From assembly GCA_002291925.1 (NCBI GenBank), contig DBAY01000029.1:1-63757 (forward strand): a DNA stretch of 63,757 nt, given 5' to 3'. This DNA is from Alphaproteobacteria bacterium UBA998. Lineage in GTDB: Bacteria > Pseudomonadota > Alphaproteobacteria > Rickettsiales > UBA998. The position numbers and the translations under genes are program-made. A model generated the notes under the pieces. That model did no database searches. It was not told the DNA's origin and was given only the letters and a program-made list of their open reading frames with translations. Within the stretch, counting starts at the first letter, position 1. The number at the start of each line of letters is the position of its first letter. Shown in pieces: positions 17,202 through 24,698 of the stretch.

Positions 17202-17456
17202 ATGACAGGAGTGGAACTGCTTGGCATGGCCGCCGGGGCCTGCACCACGCTGGCCTTCGTGCCGCAGGTGGTGAAAGTGCTGCGCACGAAGGACGTCGCA
17301 GCGATTTCGCTCCCCATGTATGGGATCTTCGCCCTGGGCGTGGCGCTGTGGTTCGCCTACGGGCTGGCAATCGGAAGCTTGCCCATCATCGTCTATAACC
17401 TCGTCACATTCGTCCTCGCAGCGGTGATTCTTGTGTGCACGCTTCGCTACCGCTAG
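17202..17456 (+). CDS. SemiSWEET-type PQ-loop transporter (copy 2)
   Basis: This 84-residue three-helix protein has the motif FVPQVVKVLRT and AISLPMYGIF. It is the tandem neighbour of the copy upstream, and both are exactly the same length and end LRYR, so this is a local duplication. A heterodimer formed from both is possible. maf starts 9 nt after the stop. Confidence 0.87.
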   Translation: MTGVELLGMAAGACTTLAFVPQVVKVLRTKDVAAISLPMYGIFALGVALWFAYGLAIGSLPIIVYNLVTFVLAAVILVCTLRYR

Positions 17457-17465
17457 GCTGCCCGT

Positions 17466-18032
17466 ATGAGTTTCATTCTTGCCTCCGCTTCCCCCCGACG
17501 GTTGGCCCTGCTGGCGCAGGCAGGCCTGAGACCCGCCGCCGTGCTGGCCGCCGAGATTGACGAGTCGCCGCGCAAGGGCGAGCTTCCCCCGGCCTACGTG
17601 GCGCGGCTGGCGCGCGAGAAGACGGAGGCCGTTCTTGCCCAGCGCCCGGCGGCCATCGTGCTGGCTGCCGACACCACCGTGGCGGTGGGGCGGCGCATAC
17701 TTGGCAAGCCGGAGGATGCGGCGGAAGCGCGGCGCTTTCTGGCGCTGATGTCGGGTCGGCGGCACCGGGTCTATACCGGCGTCTGCGTGGCCGGGCCGGG
17801 GATGCTTCGCCAGCGCACGGTAATGACGCAGGTGCGGTTCAAACGCTTCTCGCAAACGGAGATCGCGGCGTATCTTGAAAGCGGAGAGTGGCAGGGCGTG
17901 GCGGGGGGGTACCGCATTCAGGGCTTGGCCGAGCGCTATATCCACGCCATCCATGGCTCCTACAGCAACGTCGTCGGGCTGCCGCTGCTGGAGACGTGCC
18001 AGCTGCTGGCCTCGGCAGGTGTAAAAGCCTAG
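17466..18032 (+). CDS. maf: Maf-family nucleoside triphosphate pyrophosphatase
   Basis: Maf proteins hydrolyse non-canonical or modified nucleoside triphosphates to the monophosphate, cleaning the nucleotide pool. The 188-residue product begins with the hallmark LASASPRRLALLAQ, followed by VLAADTTVAVG and RRHRVYTGV, and later YRIQGLAERYI with the GSYSNVVGLP end motif. Specificity between the YhdE and YceF types is not decided here. Confidence 0.95.
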   Translation: MSFILASASPRRLALLAQAGLRPAAVLAAEIDESPRKGELPPAYVARLAREKTEAVLAQRPAAIVLAADTTVAVGRRILGKPEDAAEARRFLALMSGRRHRVYTGVCVAGPGMLRQRTVMTQVRFKRFSQTEIAAYLESGEWQGVAGGYRIQGLAERYIHAIHGSYSNVVGLPLLETCQLLASAGVKA

Positions 18033-18058
18033 GTGGCGGTATGCCTACCTTTATTTAT

Positions 18059-18189
18059 GTCATTCCCGCGAAGGCGGGAATCCATACCCCCGGTGTCAGT
18101 TACGGGGCGCTAGCCGCGCCATTTGCCGTTTTGGCTTTGCGCTGGATTCCCGGTCGGCGCTCGGTTTTACCTCGCTTGCCGGGAATGAC
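18059..18189. repeat. Dispersed palindrome, GCGGGAATCC subfamily
   Basis: It starts with GTCATTCCCGCGAAGGCGGG at 18059 and ends with GGGAATGAC at 18181-18189, in the gap between maf and the HIT gene, which converge here. It is related to the element at 48135-48217. Confidence 0.75.
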
Positions 18190-18199
18190 GATATAAAAC

Positions 18200-18571
18200 C
18201 TAATGCACCGGCATGTGCGGCACCAGCCCGCCCAGCGGACGGCCCGCGAGGATATGCACATGGAAATGCGGCACGGTCTGTGACGCATCGGCGCCATGGT
18301 TGGTGATCAGCCGGTAGCCGGTTTCATGCACTCCAAGTGATGCCGCCACCAGCTGGACACGACGGAAGAACCCGGAGATGCCCTGCGCGCCTGCCTTTTG
18401 TGCGAAATCGTCAAACGAGACGTAAGGCCCTTTTGGAATCACCAGTACATGCACCGGCGCGGCGGGGTGCATATCGTGGAAGGCAAGCACCTGCTCATCC
18501 TCATAGACGGTTTTGTTGGGAATTTCCCCGCGCAGGATGCGGGCGAAGACGTTAGTGGGGTCATAGGTCAT
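18200..18571 (-). CDS. HIT family protein (HINT-like)
   Basis: The start is the ATG of MTYDPTNVFARILRGEIP; upstream in-frame codons run into the nitroreductase gene. The 123-residue protein has the histidine triad HFHVHILAGR near the end and the HINT-like opening. HINT proteins hydrolyse AMP-lysine or nucleoside phosphoramidates; the physiological substrate is unknown. It follows the nitroreductase on the same strand with 5 nt between. Confidence 0.93.
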   Translation of the reverse strand: MTYDPTNVFARILRGEIPNKTVYEDEQVLAFHDMHPAAPVHVLVIPKGPYVSFDDFAQKAGAQGISGFFRRVQLVAASLGVHETGYRLITNHGADASQTVPHFHVHILAGRPLGGLVPHMPVH

Positions 18572-18576
18572 GGCGC

Positions 18577-19164
18577 TTACTCCACCCGGCAGGCTTCGGA
18601 GAAATCGAGCCGCGGGCTGCGCGGATGGAGCTTCTCCGGTACGCCATGGCCGAGATTGCACAGGAAATTGGATTTGATGCGGGTGCCCGCAAAGAACGTT
18701 TCATCCACCTTCGCGTTGTTGAACCCGCTCATCGGGCCGCAATCCAGCCCCAGCGCCCGCGCGGCCATGATGAGATAGGCACCCTGCAGGGAGCTGTTGC
18801 GGAAGGCCGTGCGCTCGATCAGCGCGTCATTGCCCGCGAACCAGCTGCGTGCGTCCGCGTGCGGGAAGAGTTTTGGCAGTGAGTCGTAGAAGGCCATGTC
18901 CATGCCGATGATGCAGACCACGGGCGCGCTCATGGTCTTTTCCACGTTACCGGCATCCAGGCAGGGGCGCAGCTTTTCCTTGGCCTCCTTGGAGACGAGG
19001 AAGACGAAGCGCGCGGGCGAGCAGTTGGCCGAGGTGGGGCCCATCTTCAGCAAATCGTAGAGCTGGGTGAGGATCTGCGGGTTCACCGGGCGATCCTGCC
19101 AGTGGTAATGGGTGCGGGCCTGGCGGAAGAGTTGATCGAGGCTATCAGAGGCGAGGGTGGTCAT
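18577..19164 (-). CDS. Nitroreductase-family protein, RutE-like
   Basis: The 195-residue flavoprotein resembles the malonic semialdehyde reductase RutE subgroup (TSANCSPARFVFL, then SSLQGAYLIMAARALGLDCGPMSGF). Members use FMN and NAD(P)H. In uracil catabolism RutE reduces malonic semialdehyde to 3-hydroxypropionate, but no other rut genes lie here, so the role is uncertain. It is followed closely by the HIT gene. Confidence 0.85.
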   Translation of the reverse strand: MTTLASDSLDQLFRQARTHYHWQDRPVNPQILTQLYDLLKMGPTSANCSPARFVFLVSKEAKEKLRPCLDAGNVEKTMSAPVVCIIGMDMAFYDSLPKLFPHADARSWFAGNDALIERTAFRNSSLQGAYLIMAARALGLDCGPMSGFNNAKVDETFFAGTRIKSNFLCNLGHGVPEKLHPRSPRLDFSEACRVE

Positions 19165-19223
19165 GGGGCGCTCCGGGGGTGGGTTATTCCCTAGCTATCG
19201 CGCGCAGAAGAAATTGCAAGCAC

Positions 19224-19568
19224 TTACGCGGGGCGCGATTTCTTCTCAGCAATGCCGGATTTGTGCTTGCGGCGGCTGAGTTCCTCGGCCAGCTCCTCCG
19301 GCGTCACCCCGGCTTCTTCCCACAGGATCAGCAGGTGGAAGAGCAGATCAGCGCTCTCGGAGACCAGCTCGGCCTTCTCGCCGCGCATGGAGGCGATGAC
19401 GACTTCCACTGCCTCTTCGCCGACTTTCTGCGCCATCTTCTTGCGGCCCTTGCGGAAGATCTTGGCGATGTATGATTCTTCCGGATCGGCGAAGCGACGC
19501 TCGGCGATGACGCCGCGCAGATAGGTAAAGCTGTCGGTGAGGGCCTGCATGCCTTGTGTATGGGCCAT
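19224..19568 (-). CDS. hisE: Phosphoribosyl-ATP diphosphatase
   Basis: HisE converts phosphoribosyl-ATP to phosphoribosyl-AMP, the second histidine step. The 114-residue protein has the metal-binding helix KVGEEAVEVVIASM and ESADLLFHLLILW, both typical of the MazG-like fold. It is a stand-alone HisE, not fused to HisI. It lies downstream of hisF on the same strand, separated by one opposite-strand gene. Confidence 0.96.
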   Translation of the reverse strand: MAHTQGMQALTDSFTYLRGVIAERRFADPEESYIAKIFRKGRKKMAQKVGEEAVEVVIASMRGEKAELVSESADLLFHLLILWEEAGVTPEELAEELSRRKHKSGIAEKKSRPA

Positions 19569-19700
19569 GCACGCGCGTTCATCAACAGAAAATCGCGGCG
19601 CGCCACATCGCTTGTTTTCACCGGGCGGCGATGCCCCGCACGGAAAATTGATGAAAACAGGCGTTTAATGCATGAAACAACATTGGAAAGGGCTATTCCC

Positions 19701-20075
19701 ATGAAAACATCCCTCGCATTGTTCGCTGGCCTCGCGCTGGTGGCCGCGCCGGTCTGGGCCGATGACGTGGAAGTGGAATCCAAGTCGAGCATCGAGCATG
19801 GAAAGCACGGCAGCTTCGAGGCGACCTCGGAGACGGAGCGTCATGACGAACACGGCAAGATGACAAAGAAGACCGATGTGGATGTCGATCTCGACGCTGA
19901 CGGCGAGGGCGAAGCCAAACGCGAAACCAAAATTGTCAACGATCCAAAGGGCCTGCTGAACAAAACCACCACAAAGATCGAAGAAACCAAGAAAGTGGAT
20001 GACGGCAAGGTCGTCCTGAAACAGAAGAAAACCGTGGATGGCGACGTTGTCGAGGAGCACGAGACCACCCACTAA
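19701..20075 (+). CDS. Exported, highly charged small protein of unknown function
   Basis: I place the start at the ATG at 19701, giving 124 residues with a signal peptide (MKTSLALFAGLALVAAPVWA, likely cut before DDVEVE). The mature part is almost wholly Asp, Glu, Lys, Thr and Val, with repeated KTD, VDVDLDADGEG and KKVDDGKVVLKQKK patterns and no cysteine. It sits on the plus strand inside the minus-strand his cluster. A strong terminator follows its stop. The function is not recognised. Confidence 0.75.
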   Translation: MKTSLALFAGLALVAAPVWADDVEVESKSSIEHGKHGSFEATSETERHDEHGKMTKKTDVDVDLDADGEGEAKRETKIVNDPKGLLNKTTTKIEETKKVDDGKVVLKQKKTVDGDVVEEHETTH

Positions 20076-20097
20076 CCGCATTCCGATGGGGGAATGG

Positions 20098-20136
20098 ACC
20101 CGCGCCTGAGGAGGGTTGGGCGCGGGTTCTTTTTTT
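20098..20136 (+). terminator. Rho-independent terminator
   Basis: ACCCGCGCC (20098-20106) pairs with GGCGCGGGT (20119-20127), followed by TCTTTTTTT. It lies 22 nt after the exported charged protein and ends 6 nt before the convergent hisF stop. Confidence 0.85.
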
Positions 20137-20142
20137 GCGTTT

Positions 20143-20997
20143 TTACGCGGCGCGCACCGGGATACCGTCGGCCGCCAAGGCCTGCTTGACCTGCGGGATG
20201 GTGAGCTCGCCGAAATGAAACACGGAGGCCGCCAGCAGCGCGGAGGCATGGCCCTCGCGGAAGCCCTGTGTGAAATGCTCCAGCGCGCCGACACCGCCGG
20301 AGGCGATGACGGGGATGTTCACCGCATCGGCAATGGCGCGGGTCATGGGGACGTCGAAGCCGATGCCGGTGCCGTCGCGGTCCATGGAGGTGAGCAGGAT
20401 TTCGCCTGCGCCGTAGGACTCCATCCGCTGCGCCCATTCGACGGCGTCAAGCCCGGTGGGATTGCGGCCTCCATGGGTGAAGATTTCGTAGATATTTGTT
20501 TGCCCCTGCTCCGCGCCTCCTTCGCTCCGCAATGGGCTGCCGCTTCGCGGGCTCATGGCTGGCGCGGACGTGCTATCCGCGCATGAAAGGGTATCCACTT
20601 TCCTTGCATCCACCGCCACGACAATGCATTGCGAGCCGAATTTCTCGGCCGCCTCACGCACGAACTCGGGGCGCTTCACAGCGGCGGTGTTGATGGAGAC
20701 CTTGTCCGCGCCTGCCAGCAGAAGCTGGCGAATATCCTCCAGCTCGCGCACGCCGCCGCCGACCGTGAAGGGCAGGGTGCATACCTCGGCCACGCGGCGC
20801 ACCATGTCATAGAGCGTGCCGCGCCCCTCATGGCTGGCGGAGATGTCGAGGAAGCAGAGCTCGTCCGCCCCCTGCGCGTCATAGAGCTTTGCCTGCTCCA
20901 CCGGGTCGCCCGCATCGCGCAGATTGACGAAGTTGACGCCTTTCACGACGCGCCCGTCCTTGATGTCGAGGCAGGGAATGATGCGGACTTTGAGCAT
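20143..20997 (-). CDS. hisF: Imidazole glycerol phosphate synthase cyclase subunit, with in-frame repeat insert
   Basis: HisF uses ammonia from HisH to convert PRFAR to imidazole glycerol phosphate and AICAR. It is a TIM barrel with catalytic Asp11 (CLDIKDG) and Asp130 (AVDARK). At 284 residues it is about 30 longer than usual. The excess is a low-complexity stretch at about residues 135-167 (TLSCADSTSAPAMSPRSGSP and beyond), placed between VDARK and IYEIFTHGG. The inserted DNA matches an intergenic repeat at 53151-53236. The rest of the enzyme, including the second catalytic aspartate, is intact, so it is probably functional. Confidence 0.95.
   Translation of the reverse strand: MLKVRIIPCLDIKDGRVVKGVNFVNLRDAGDPVEQAKLYDAQGADELCFLDISASHEGRGTLYDMVRRVAEVCTLPFTVGGGVRELEDIRQLLLAGADKVSINTAAVKRPEFVREAAEKFGSQCIVVAVDARKVDTLSCADSTSAPAMSPRSGSPLRSEGGAEQGQTNIYEIFTHGGRNPTGLDAVEWAQRMESYGAGEILLTSMDRDGTGIGFDVPMTRAIADAVNIPVIASGGVGALEHFTQGFREGHASALLAASVFHFGELTIPQVKQALAADGIPVRAA
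20497..20595. repeat. Palindromic element inserted in frame in hisF
   Basis: The plus-strand segment contains GCGCCTCC, CGCTCCGCAATG, GGGCTCATGGCTG and CGGAC in the same order and spacing as 53151-53236. CCGCGCC and GGCGCGG near its ends form an imperfect stem. It adds about 99 bp, a multiple of three, to hisF without a stop codon. Confidence 0.8.
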
Positions 20998-21014
20998 GGG
21001 ATTGAGGGAGTCTT

Positions 21015-21106
21015 AGAGTTTTAGATTCTAAGTTTAAGGAATACTGTATAGGGCTTGGCGAAATTTCACTAGACTCTAAACTCTCAACTCTAGATTCTAA
21101 AACTCT
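21015..21106. repeat. Hairpin next to the hisA stop, between hisA and hisF
   Basis: The arms AGAGTTTTAGATTCTA (21015-21030) and TAGATTCTAAAACTCT (21091-21106) are inverted with one mismatch. The right arm is built from short CTCTAAA/CTCTCAA units and ends one base before the hisA stop codon at 21108-21110. It is one of three such structures in this window. Confidence 0.7.
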
Positions 21107-21107
21107 T

Positions 21108-21833
21108 TCACGCTGCTACCTTTAACGCCTGCGCCGGATCAATGGTGCCCTCATAGAGCGCCCGGCCGATGATGACGCCGTCAATGCCAATGCCGGTGTA
21201 GGCGCGTGCCGCGATGACATCCTCGAGGCGTGAGATGCCGCCGGAGAGAATCACCGGCGTGGAGATGGATTCCGCGAGGGCCACGGTTTCATCGAGGTTG
21301 GGGCCTTCCATTGCGCCGTCGCGACTGATGTCAGTGTAGATGATGGCGGCGACGCCCGCATCCTCAAATTGCCGGGCAAGGTCGAGGGCGCGTATCTCGG
21401 AGACTTCCGCCCAGCCTTCCACGGCGACGCGGCCGCCTTTCGCATCGATGCCGACAGCGACCTTGTGCGGGAAGGCCTTGCAGGCTTGCTTTACCAGCGC
21501 CGGATTGCGTAGCGCGATGGTGCCGAGGATAACGCGTGTGATGCCCGCCTCCAGCCATGCTTCGATCTGCTCAAGCGTACGGATGCCGCCGCCGAGCTGG
21601 ATGGGCAGGTTCACCGCCTCGCGGATGGCCTTCACTGCCACCGCATTAACCGGCTTGCCCTTGAAGGCGCCATTGAGATCCACGAGGTGCAGCCATTTGA
21701 AGCCCGCGGCTTCAAAGCGCTTTGCCTGCGCGGCCGGGTCCTTGCCGAACACGGTGGCCTGCTTCATGTCGCCGCGCAGCAGCCGTACGCACTGGCCGTC
21801 CTTTAAATCGATGGCGGGGTAGAGGTTCAGCAT
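21108..21833 (-). CDS. hisA: ProFAR isomerase (phosphoribosylformimino-AICAR isomerase)
   Basis: HisA isomerizes ProFAR to PRFAR, the substrate of HisF-HisH. The 241-residue TIM barrel is normal in length, with catalytic Asp9 in PAIDLKDGQCVRL and the second aspartate in YTDISRDGAMEG, plus the phosphate-binding loops VILSGGISRLED and GVIIGRALYEG. It is flanked on both sides by stop-adjacent hairpins within the his operon. Confidence 0.97.
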   Translation of the reverse strand: MLNLYPAIDLKDGQCVRLLRGDMKQATVFGKDPAAQAKRFEAAGFKWLHLVDLNGAFKGKPVNAVAVKAIREAVNLPIQLGGGIRTLEQIEAWLEAGITRVILGTIALRNPALVKQACKAFPHKVAVGIDAKGGRVAVEGWAEVSEIRALDLARQFEDAGVAAIIYTDISRDGAMEGPNLDETVALAESISTPVILSGGISRLEDVIAARAYTGIGIDGVIIGRALYEGTIDPAQALKVAA

Positions 21834-21837
21834 GGGA

Positions 21838-21911
21838 GGTTTTAGCTGTTAGGTGTTAGGTGTTAGCATAAGAATGAAAAGGCTAAAACCTAAAACCTGA
21901 TAGCTAAAACC
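21838..21911. repeat. Hairpin abutting the GNAT stop, before hisA
   Basis: The 30-nt arms at 21838-21867 and 21882-21911 are inverted with four mismatches. Both are made of short GTTAGGT/TTTTAGGT units. The right arm ends on the first base of the stop codon of the acetyltransferase gene, and the left arm starts 5 bases upstream of the hisA ATG. Confidence 0.75.
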
Positions 21912-22444
21912 TAAACCACACGCGAGGTGGCCTCCAGTTTCTTATAGAAATAATGGCCCGCCACCATGCGGCCATTCACGAATTCGTGGTATGGCAGGAT
22001 GCCCCAGCGGATATAGCCGGATTCCTCGTAAAGGTGGATGGCGGCTTCCTGCGTCTCGCGCACGCTGAGCCGGATGACGGAGAAGCCTTGGTTGGCCGCT
22101 TCGCGCTCGGCGAGCTGCAGCACGGCTTTCGCCAACCCATGCCCGCGCGCCCACGGGGCGACGAAGTGCGATTCCAGCGTGACAGCAAAATAGGAGGTTT
22201 CCTTACTCTTGCTCGGGCGCACGATCTGCGCGGTGGCGGCAAGCGCCCCGTCCAGCCAGCCGCCGAAAATCTGACGCTCCGGCACCACCAGCGCGCCTTT
22301 CCAGTAGGCTTCCAGCACCTCGCGCATGGGCGGGGTCAGCCAGTTGAACCCGATGCCGTCGGCGATGGCGTCCTCGGTGGCTTGGCAGAGATTGTCCAGA
22401 TCGTCACCGGAGAATTGCTCGATTCGCTCGACGCGGAGGTTCAT
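21911..22444 (-). CDS. GNAT-family N-acetyltransferase
   Basis: The 177-residue protein has the GNAT acetyl-CoA site (VAPWARGHGLAKAVLQLAE near residue 95) followed by IRLSVRETQEAAIHLYEESGY. The substrate is unknown. It lies in the his operon between hisH and hisA but is not a known histidine enzyme; such passengers occur in other alphaproteobacterial his operons. An element with perfect inverted arms separates it from hisH. Confidence 0.85.
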   Translation of the reverse strand: MNLRVERIEQFSGDDLDNLCQATEDAIADGIGFNWLTPPMREVLEAYWKGALVVPERQIFGGWLDGALAATAQIVRPSKSKETSYFAVTLESHFVAPWARGHGLAKAVLQLAEREAANQGFSVIRLSVRETQEAAIHLYEESGYIRWGILPYHEFVNGRMVAGHYFYKKLEATSRVV

Positions 22445-22461
22445 AATCCACCCTCCTTGTT

Positions 22462-22583
22462 CCCCCCTTGCGGGGGAGCGGCTAAGAGGGAGGCGAAGCC
22501 GATACTCGAAGCGTGGGGGGCATCTCCCCCCACTGCTTGCGCCGCACTGGCGTTTGCGCGCGCTGGCTCCCCCGCAAGGGCGG
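22462..22583. repeat. Dispersed palindrome, CTTGCGGGGGAGC type
   Basis: The arms at 22462-22479 and 22566-22583 share CTTGCGGGGGAGC perfectly and 17 of 18 bases overall. The body is GC-rich with TAAGAGGGAGGCG and CTCCCCCCACTG. It lies in the hisH-GNAT gap of about 166 bp and differs in sequence from the GTCAT-type palindromes. Confidence 0.8.
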
Positions 22584-22610
22584 AGCAGAATTGAAAGATC
22601 TCGCCCACGC

Positions 22611-23234
22611 TCATCGCATCTCCAGAAAATTCTTCAAAATCCTCAAACCGGTCGCCTGGCTCTTTTCTGGGTGGAACTGCGTGCCCACCAGATTGTCGCG
22701 CCCGACGATGGCTGTCAGAGGGGTACCATAATCGGTGACCGCTAGGCAATCCTTCGCGTCCGTGCAGACCGCATGGTAGCTATGCACGAAGTAGGCGTGA
22801 TCGCCATTGTTCAGGCCCTTGAGGGCGGGATGCGCGGGGGTTTGAAGCGTCAGCTCGTTCCAGCCCATGTGAGGGATTTTCAGCCCCGGCGCTTCGATGC
22901 GGCGCACCTCGCCCGCCAGCCATCCGAGGCCGGCATGGGTGCCATGCTCCAGCCCGCGCCCGAACAGCATCTGCATGCCGACGCAGATGCCGAGGAAGGG
23001 CACGCCCGCCTGACGCACACGTTTTTCCATCGCCGCGATCATGCCGGGAACCGCTTGCAGGCCGCGCATGCAATCGGCGAAAGCCCCGACGCCGGGCAGC
23101 ACGATATGGGTGGCGTCCTCAAGGTCGGACGCGGCGGCGGTGACGCGCAGATCGCCCTCCGGCGCAGCGCGGCGAAGCGCGGCGGCGGCGGAGTGCAGGT
23201 TGCCTGCTCCGTAGTCGATGAGGGCGATGCGCAT
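22611..23234 (-). CDS. hisH: Imidazole glycerol phosphate synthase glutaminase subunit
   Basis: HisH hydrolyses glutamine and channels ammonia to HisF. The 207-residue class I glutamine amidotransferase has the nucleophile Cys84 in LGICVGMQML, the oxyanion region LPGVGAFADC, and the His-Glu pair in GTQFHPEKSQ near the C-terminus. The length is normal. Confidence 0.97.
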   Translation of the reverse strand: MRIALIDYGAGNLHSAAAALRRAAPEGDLRVTAAASDLEDATHIVLPGVGAFADCMRGLQAVPGMIAAMEKRVRQAGVPFLGICVGMQMLFGRGLEHGTHAGLGWLAGEVRRIEAPGLKIPHMGWNELTLQTPAHPALKGLNNGDHAYFVHSYHAVCTDAKDCLAVTDYGTPLTAIVGRDNLVGTQFHPEKSQATGLRILKNFLEMR

Positions 23235-23236
23235 GG

Positions 23237-23653
23237 TCAGGCTGTGGCGGGGCGCAGCGTGGCGGCGATGTGGCCGAGATGGCGGTCATAATAGCGGCGC
23301 TCGGCCTCGAGCAGGCTGTCGGCGATCACCACGTCGCTGGTCACCCAGCCGCGCTTCTCCAGCGTATCGCGCCGCAGGTCATTGGCGGCCATGCCGATCA
23401 TCAGGCGGATGCCGAGATCGAGGATGAAGGTGCTGGGCAGGCTGAGGTCACCATACTCCGCCGCCAGCTTCACGCAGATGGAGAGGCCGATGAAGATGAA
23501 CGCCGGCAGCCAGATGCGGTGATAAAGCGCCCACAGGAAGCCGAACACGAAGGCGTAGAAATTGAAGCCCTCCGGCACGAACACCGGGGATTCATAAGGA
23601 CGCGCCTCCTTCGGGTTCAGATGCACGCTGTAGAGGCGGGTCATGAACTGCAT
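23237..23653 (-). CDS. DUF2628 membrane protein
   Basis: The 138-residue protein has the DUF2628 arrangement: an N-terminal polar part with FVPEGFNFYAFVFGFLWALYHRIW followed by two hydrophobic segments (about residues 31-46 and 50-63). A GAAGGGA site precedes the ATG at 23653. The family is widely found between hisB and hisH in alphaproteobacteria. Its role is unknown, and a direct part in histidine synthesis is not established. Confidence 0.85.
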   Translation of the reverse strand: MQFMTRLYSVHLNPKEARPYESPVFVPEGFNFYAFVFGFLWALYHRIWLPAFIFIGLSICVKLAAEYGDLSLPSTFILDLGIRLMIGMAANDLRRDTLEKRGWVTSDVVIADSLLEAERRYYDRHLGHIAATLRPATA

Positions 23654-23657
23654 GGCG

Positions 23658-24254
23658 CTATCCCTTCAGGCTGCCCTTGGTGGAGGGAATGGCATCTGTC
23701 TTGCGCGGGTCGATCTCCATCGCGTCGCGCAAGGACCGCGCCAGGCCTTTGAAGCAGGACTCCACGATGTGGTGGTTGTTGATGCCGTAGAGATTCTCGA
23801 TATGCAGCGTGGCGCCCGCGTTGAAGGCGAAAGCCTGGAACCATTCGCGGAACAGCTCCGAGTCCATCTCGCCCAGTTTCGGCTGGGTGAACTGCACCTT
23901 CCAGATGAGGTAGGGACGGCCGGAAATATCGATGGAGACGCGCGTCAGCGTTTCGTCCATCGGGATATAGGCATGACCATAGCGCTGGATGCCGCGGCGC
24001 TCGCCGAGTGCTTCCGCCACCGCCTGCCCCAGCACGATGCCAGAATCCTCGGTGGTGTGGTGGGCGTCGATATGCAGGTCGCCACGCGCGGTCAGCTCGA
24101 TGTCCATCAGGCTGTGGCGGGAGAGCTGCTCCAGCATGTGGTCGAGGAAGCCGATGCCGGTCGAGACGTTGTAAGTCCCTGAACCGTCGAGATTCACCGT
24201 GGTGACGATGTCGGTTTCCTTGGTTTTGCGGGTGAGCGTGGCCTTGCGCGTCAT
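23658..24254 (-). CDS. hisB: Imidazoleglycerol-phosphate dehydratase
   Basis: HisB here is the monofunctional dehydratase, without the phosphatase domain seen in enterobacteria. The 198-residue protein has the metal-binding HHTTEDSGI motif and the matching second motif NNHHIVESCFKGLARSL. It is the first gene of the minus-strand his operon (hisB-DUF2628-hisH-GNAT-hisA-hisF-hisE). Confidence 0.97.
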   Translation of the reverse strand: MTRKATLTRKTKETDIVTTVNLDGSGTYNVSTGIGFLDHMLEQLSRHSLMDIELTARGDLHIDAHHTTEDSGIVLGQAVAEALGERRGIQRYGHAYIPMDETLTRVSIDISGRPYLIWKVQFTQPKLGEMDSELFREWFQAFAFNAGATLHIENLYGINNHHIVESCFKGLARSLRDAMEIDPRKTDAIPSTKGSLKG

Positions 24255-24318
24255 TTCATGCTACCTTGAGTTCGGCGCACTATACGCAAAACCCCCAAGG
24301 CAATAAACGGTTTTTTCG

Positions 24319-24621
24319 ATGAAACGCCTGATTCTGCCCCTCTTCACCCTCTTTCTGCTCACCGCGTGCGCCGAAGGCAGCCATTGGGGCGAATGGTTCC
24401 CCGAAGCGCCGGAGGACGAAGAAGCCACCTTTGTCTGCGATTATTGGGGGGTTTGCCACAAGGAACGCTCCGACGCCTGTGATTTCTGGGGCAAATGCGG
24501 CAAGGACGAGAAAGACACCTCCATCTGGGGCCGCAAGCAGACCGCGCCGGAGAGCAATATCTGGGGCGCCACCAAGAACTGTGATTTCTACGGCAACTGC
24601 AAGAGCAGCGACGGGTCGTAA
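24319..24621 (+). CDS. Small lipoprotein with Cys-Asp-aromatic-Gly repeats
   Basis: The 100-residue product has a lipoprotein signal (LFLLTAC, lipid Cys17). The mature part carries a repeated C-D-aromatic-aromatic-G-x-C module, seen as CDYWGVC (40-46), CDFWGKC (54-60) and CDFYGNC (88-94). Related IWG units lie near 69-71 and 81-83. The paired cysteines could form disulfides or bind a metal in the periplasm; that is inference. I do not recognise the family. It is divergent from hisB and 35 bp upstream of the hslV frame. Confidence 0.7.
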   Translation: MKRLILPLFTLFLLTACAEGSHWGEWFPEAPEDEEATFVCDYWGVCHKERSDACDFWGKCGKDEKDTSIWGRKQTAPESNIWGATKNCDFYGNCKSSDGS

Positions 24622-24698
24622 GCTCCCGCTGTCAAGGTCTGGTAATTGCCGAAGCGGTGCCTACATTGAATGAAACAGGCAACGCAACCATGCATCCC

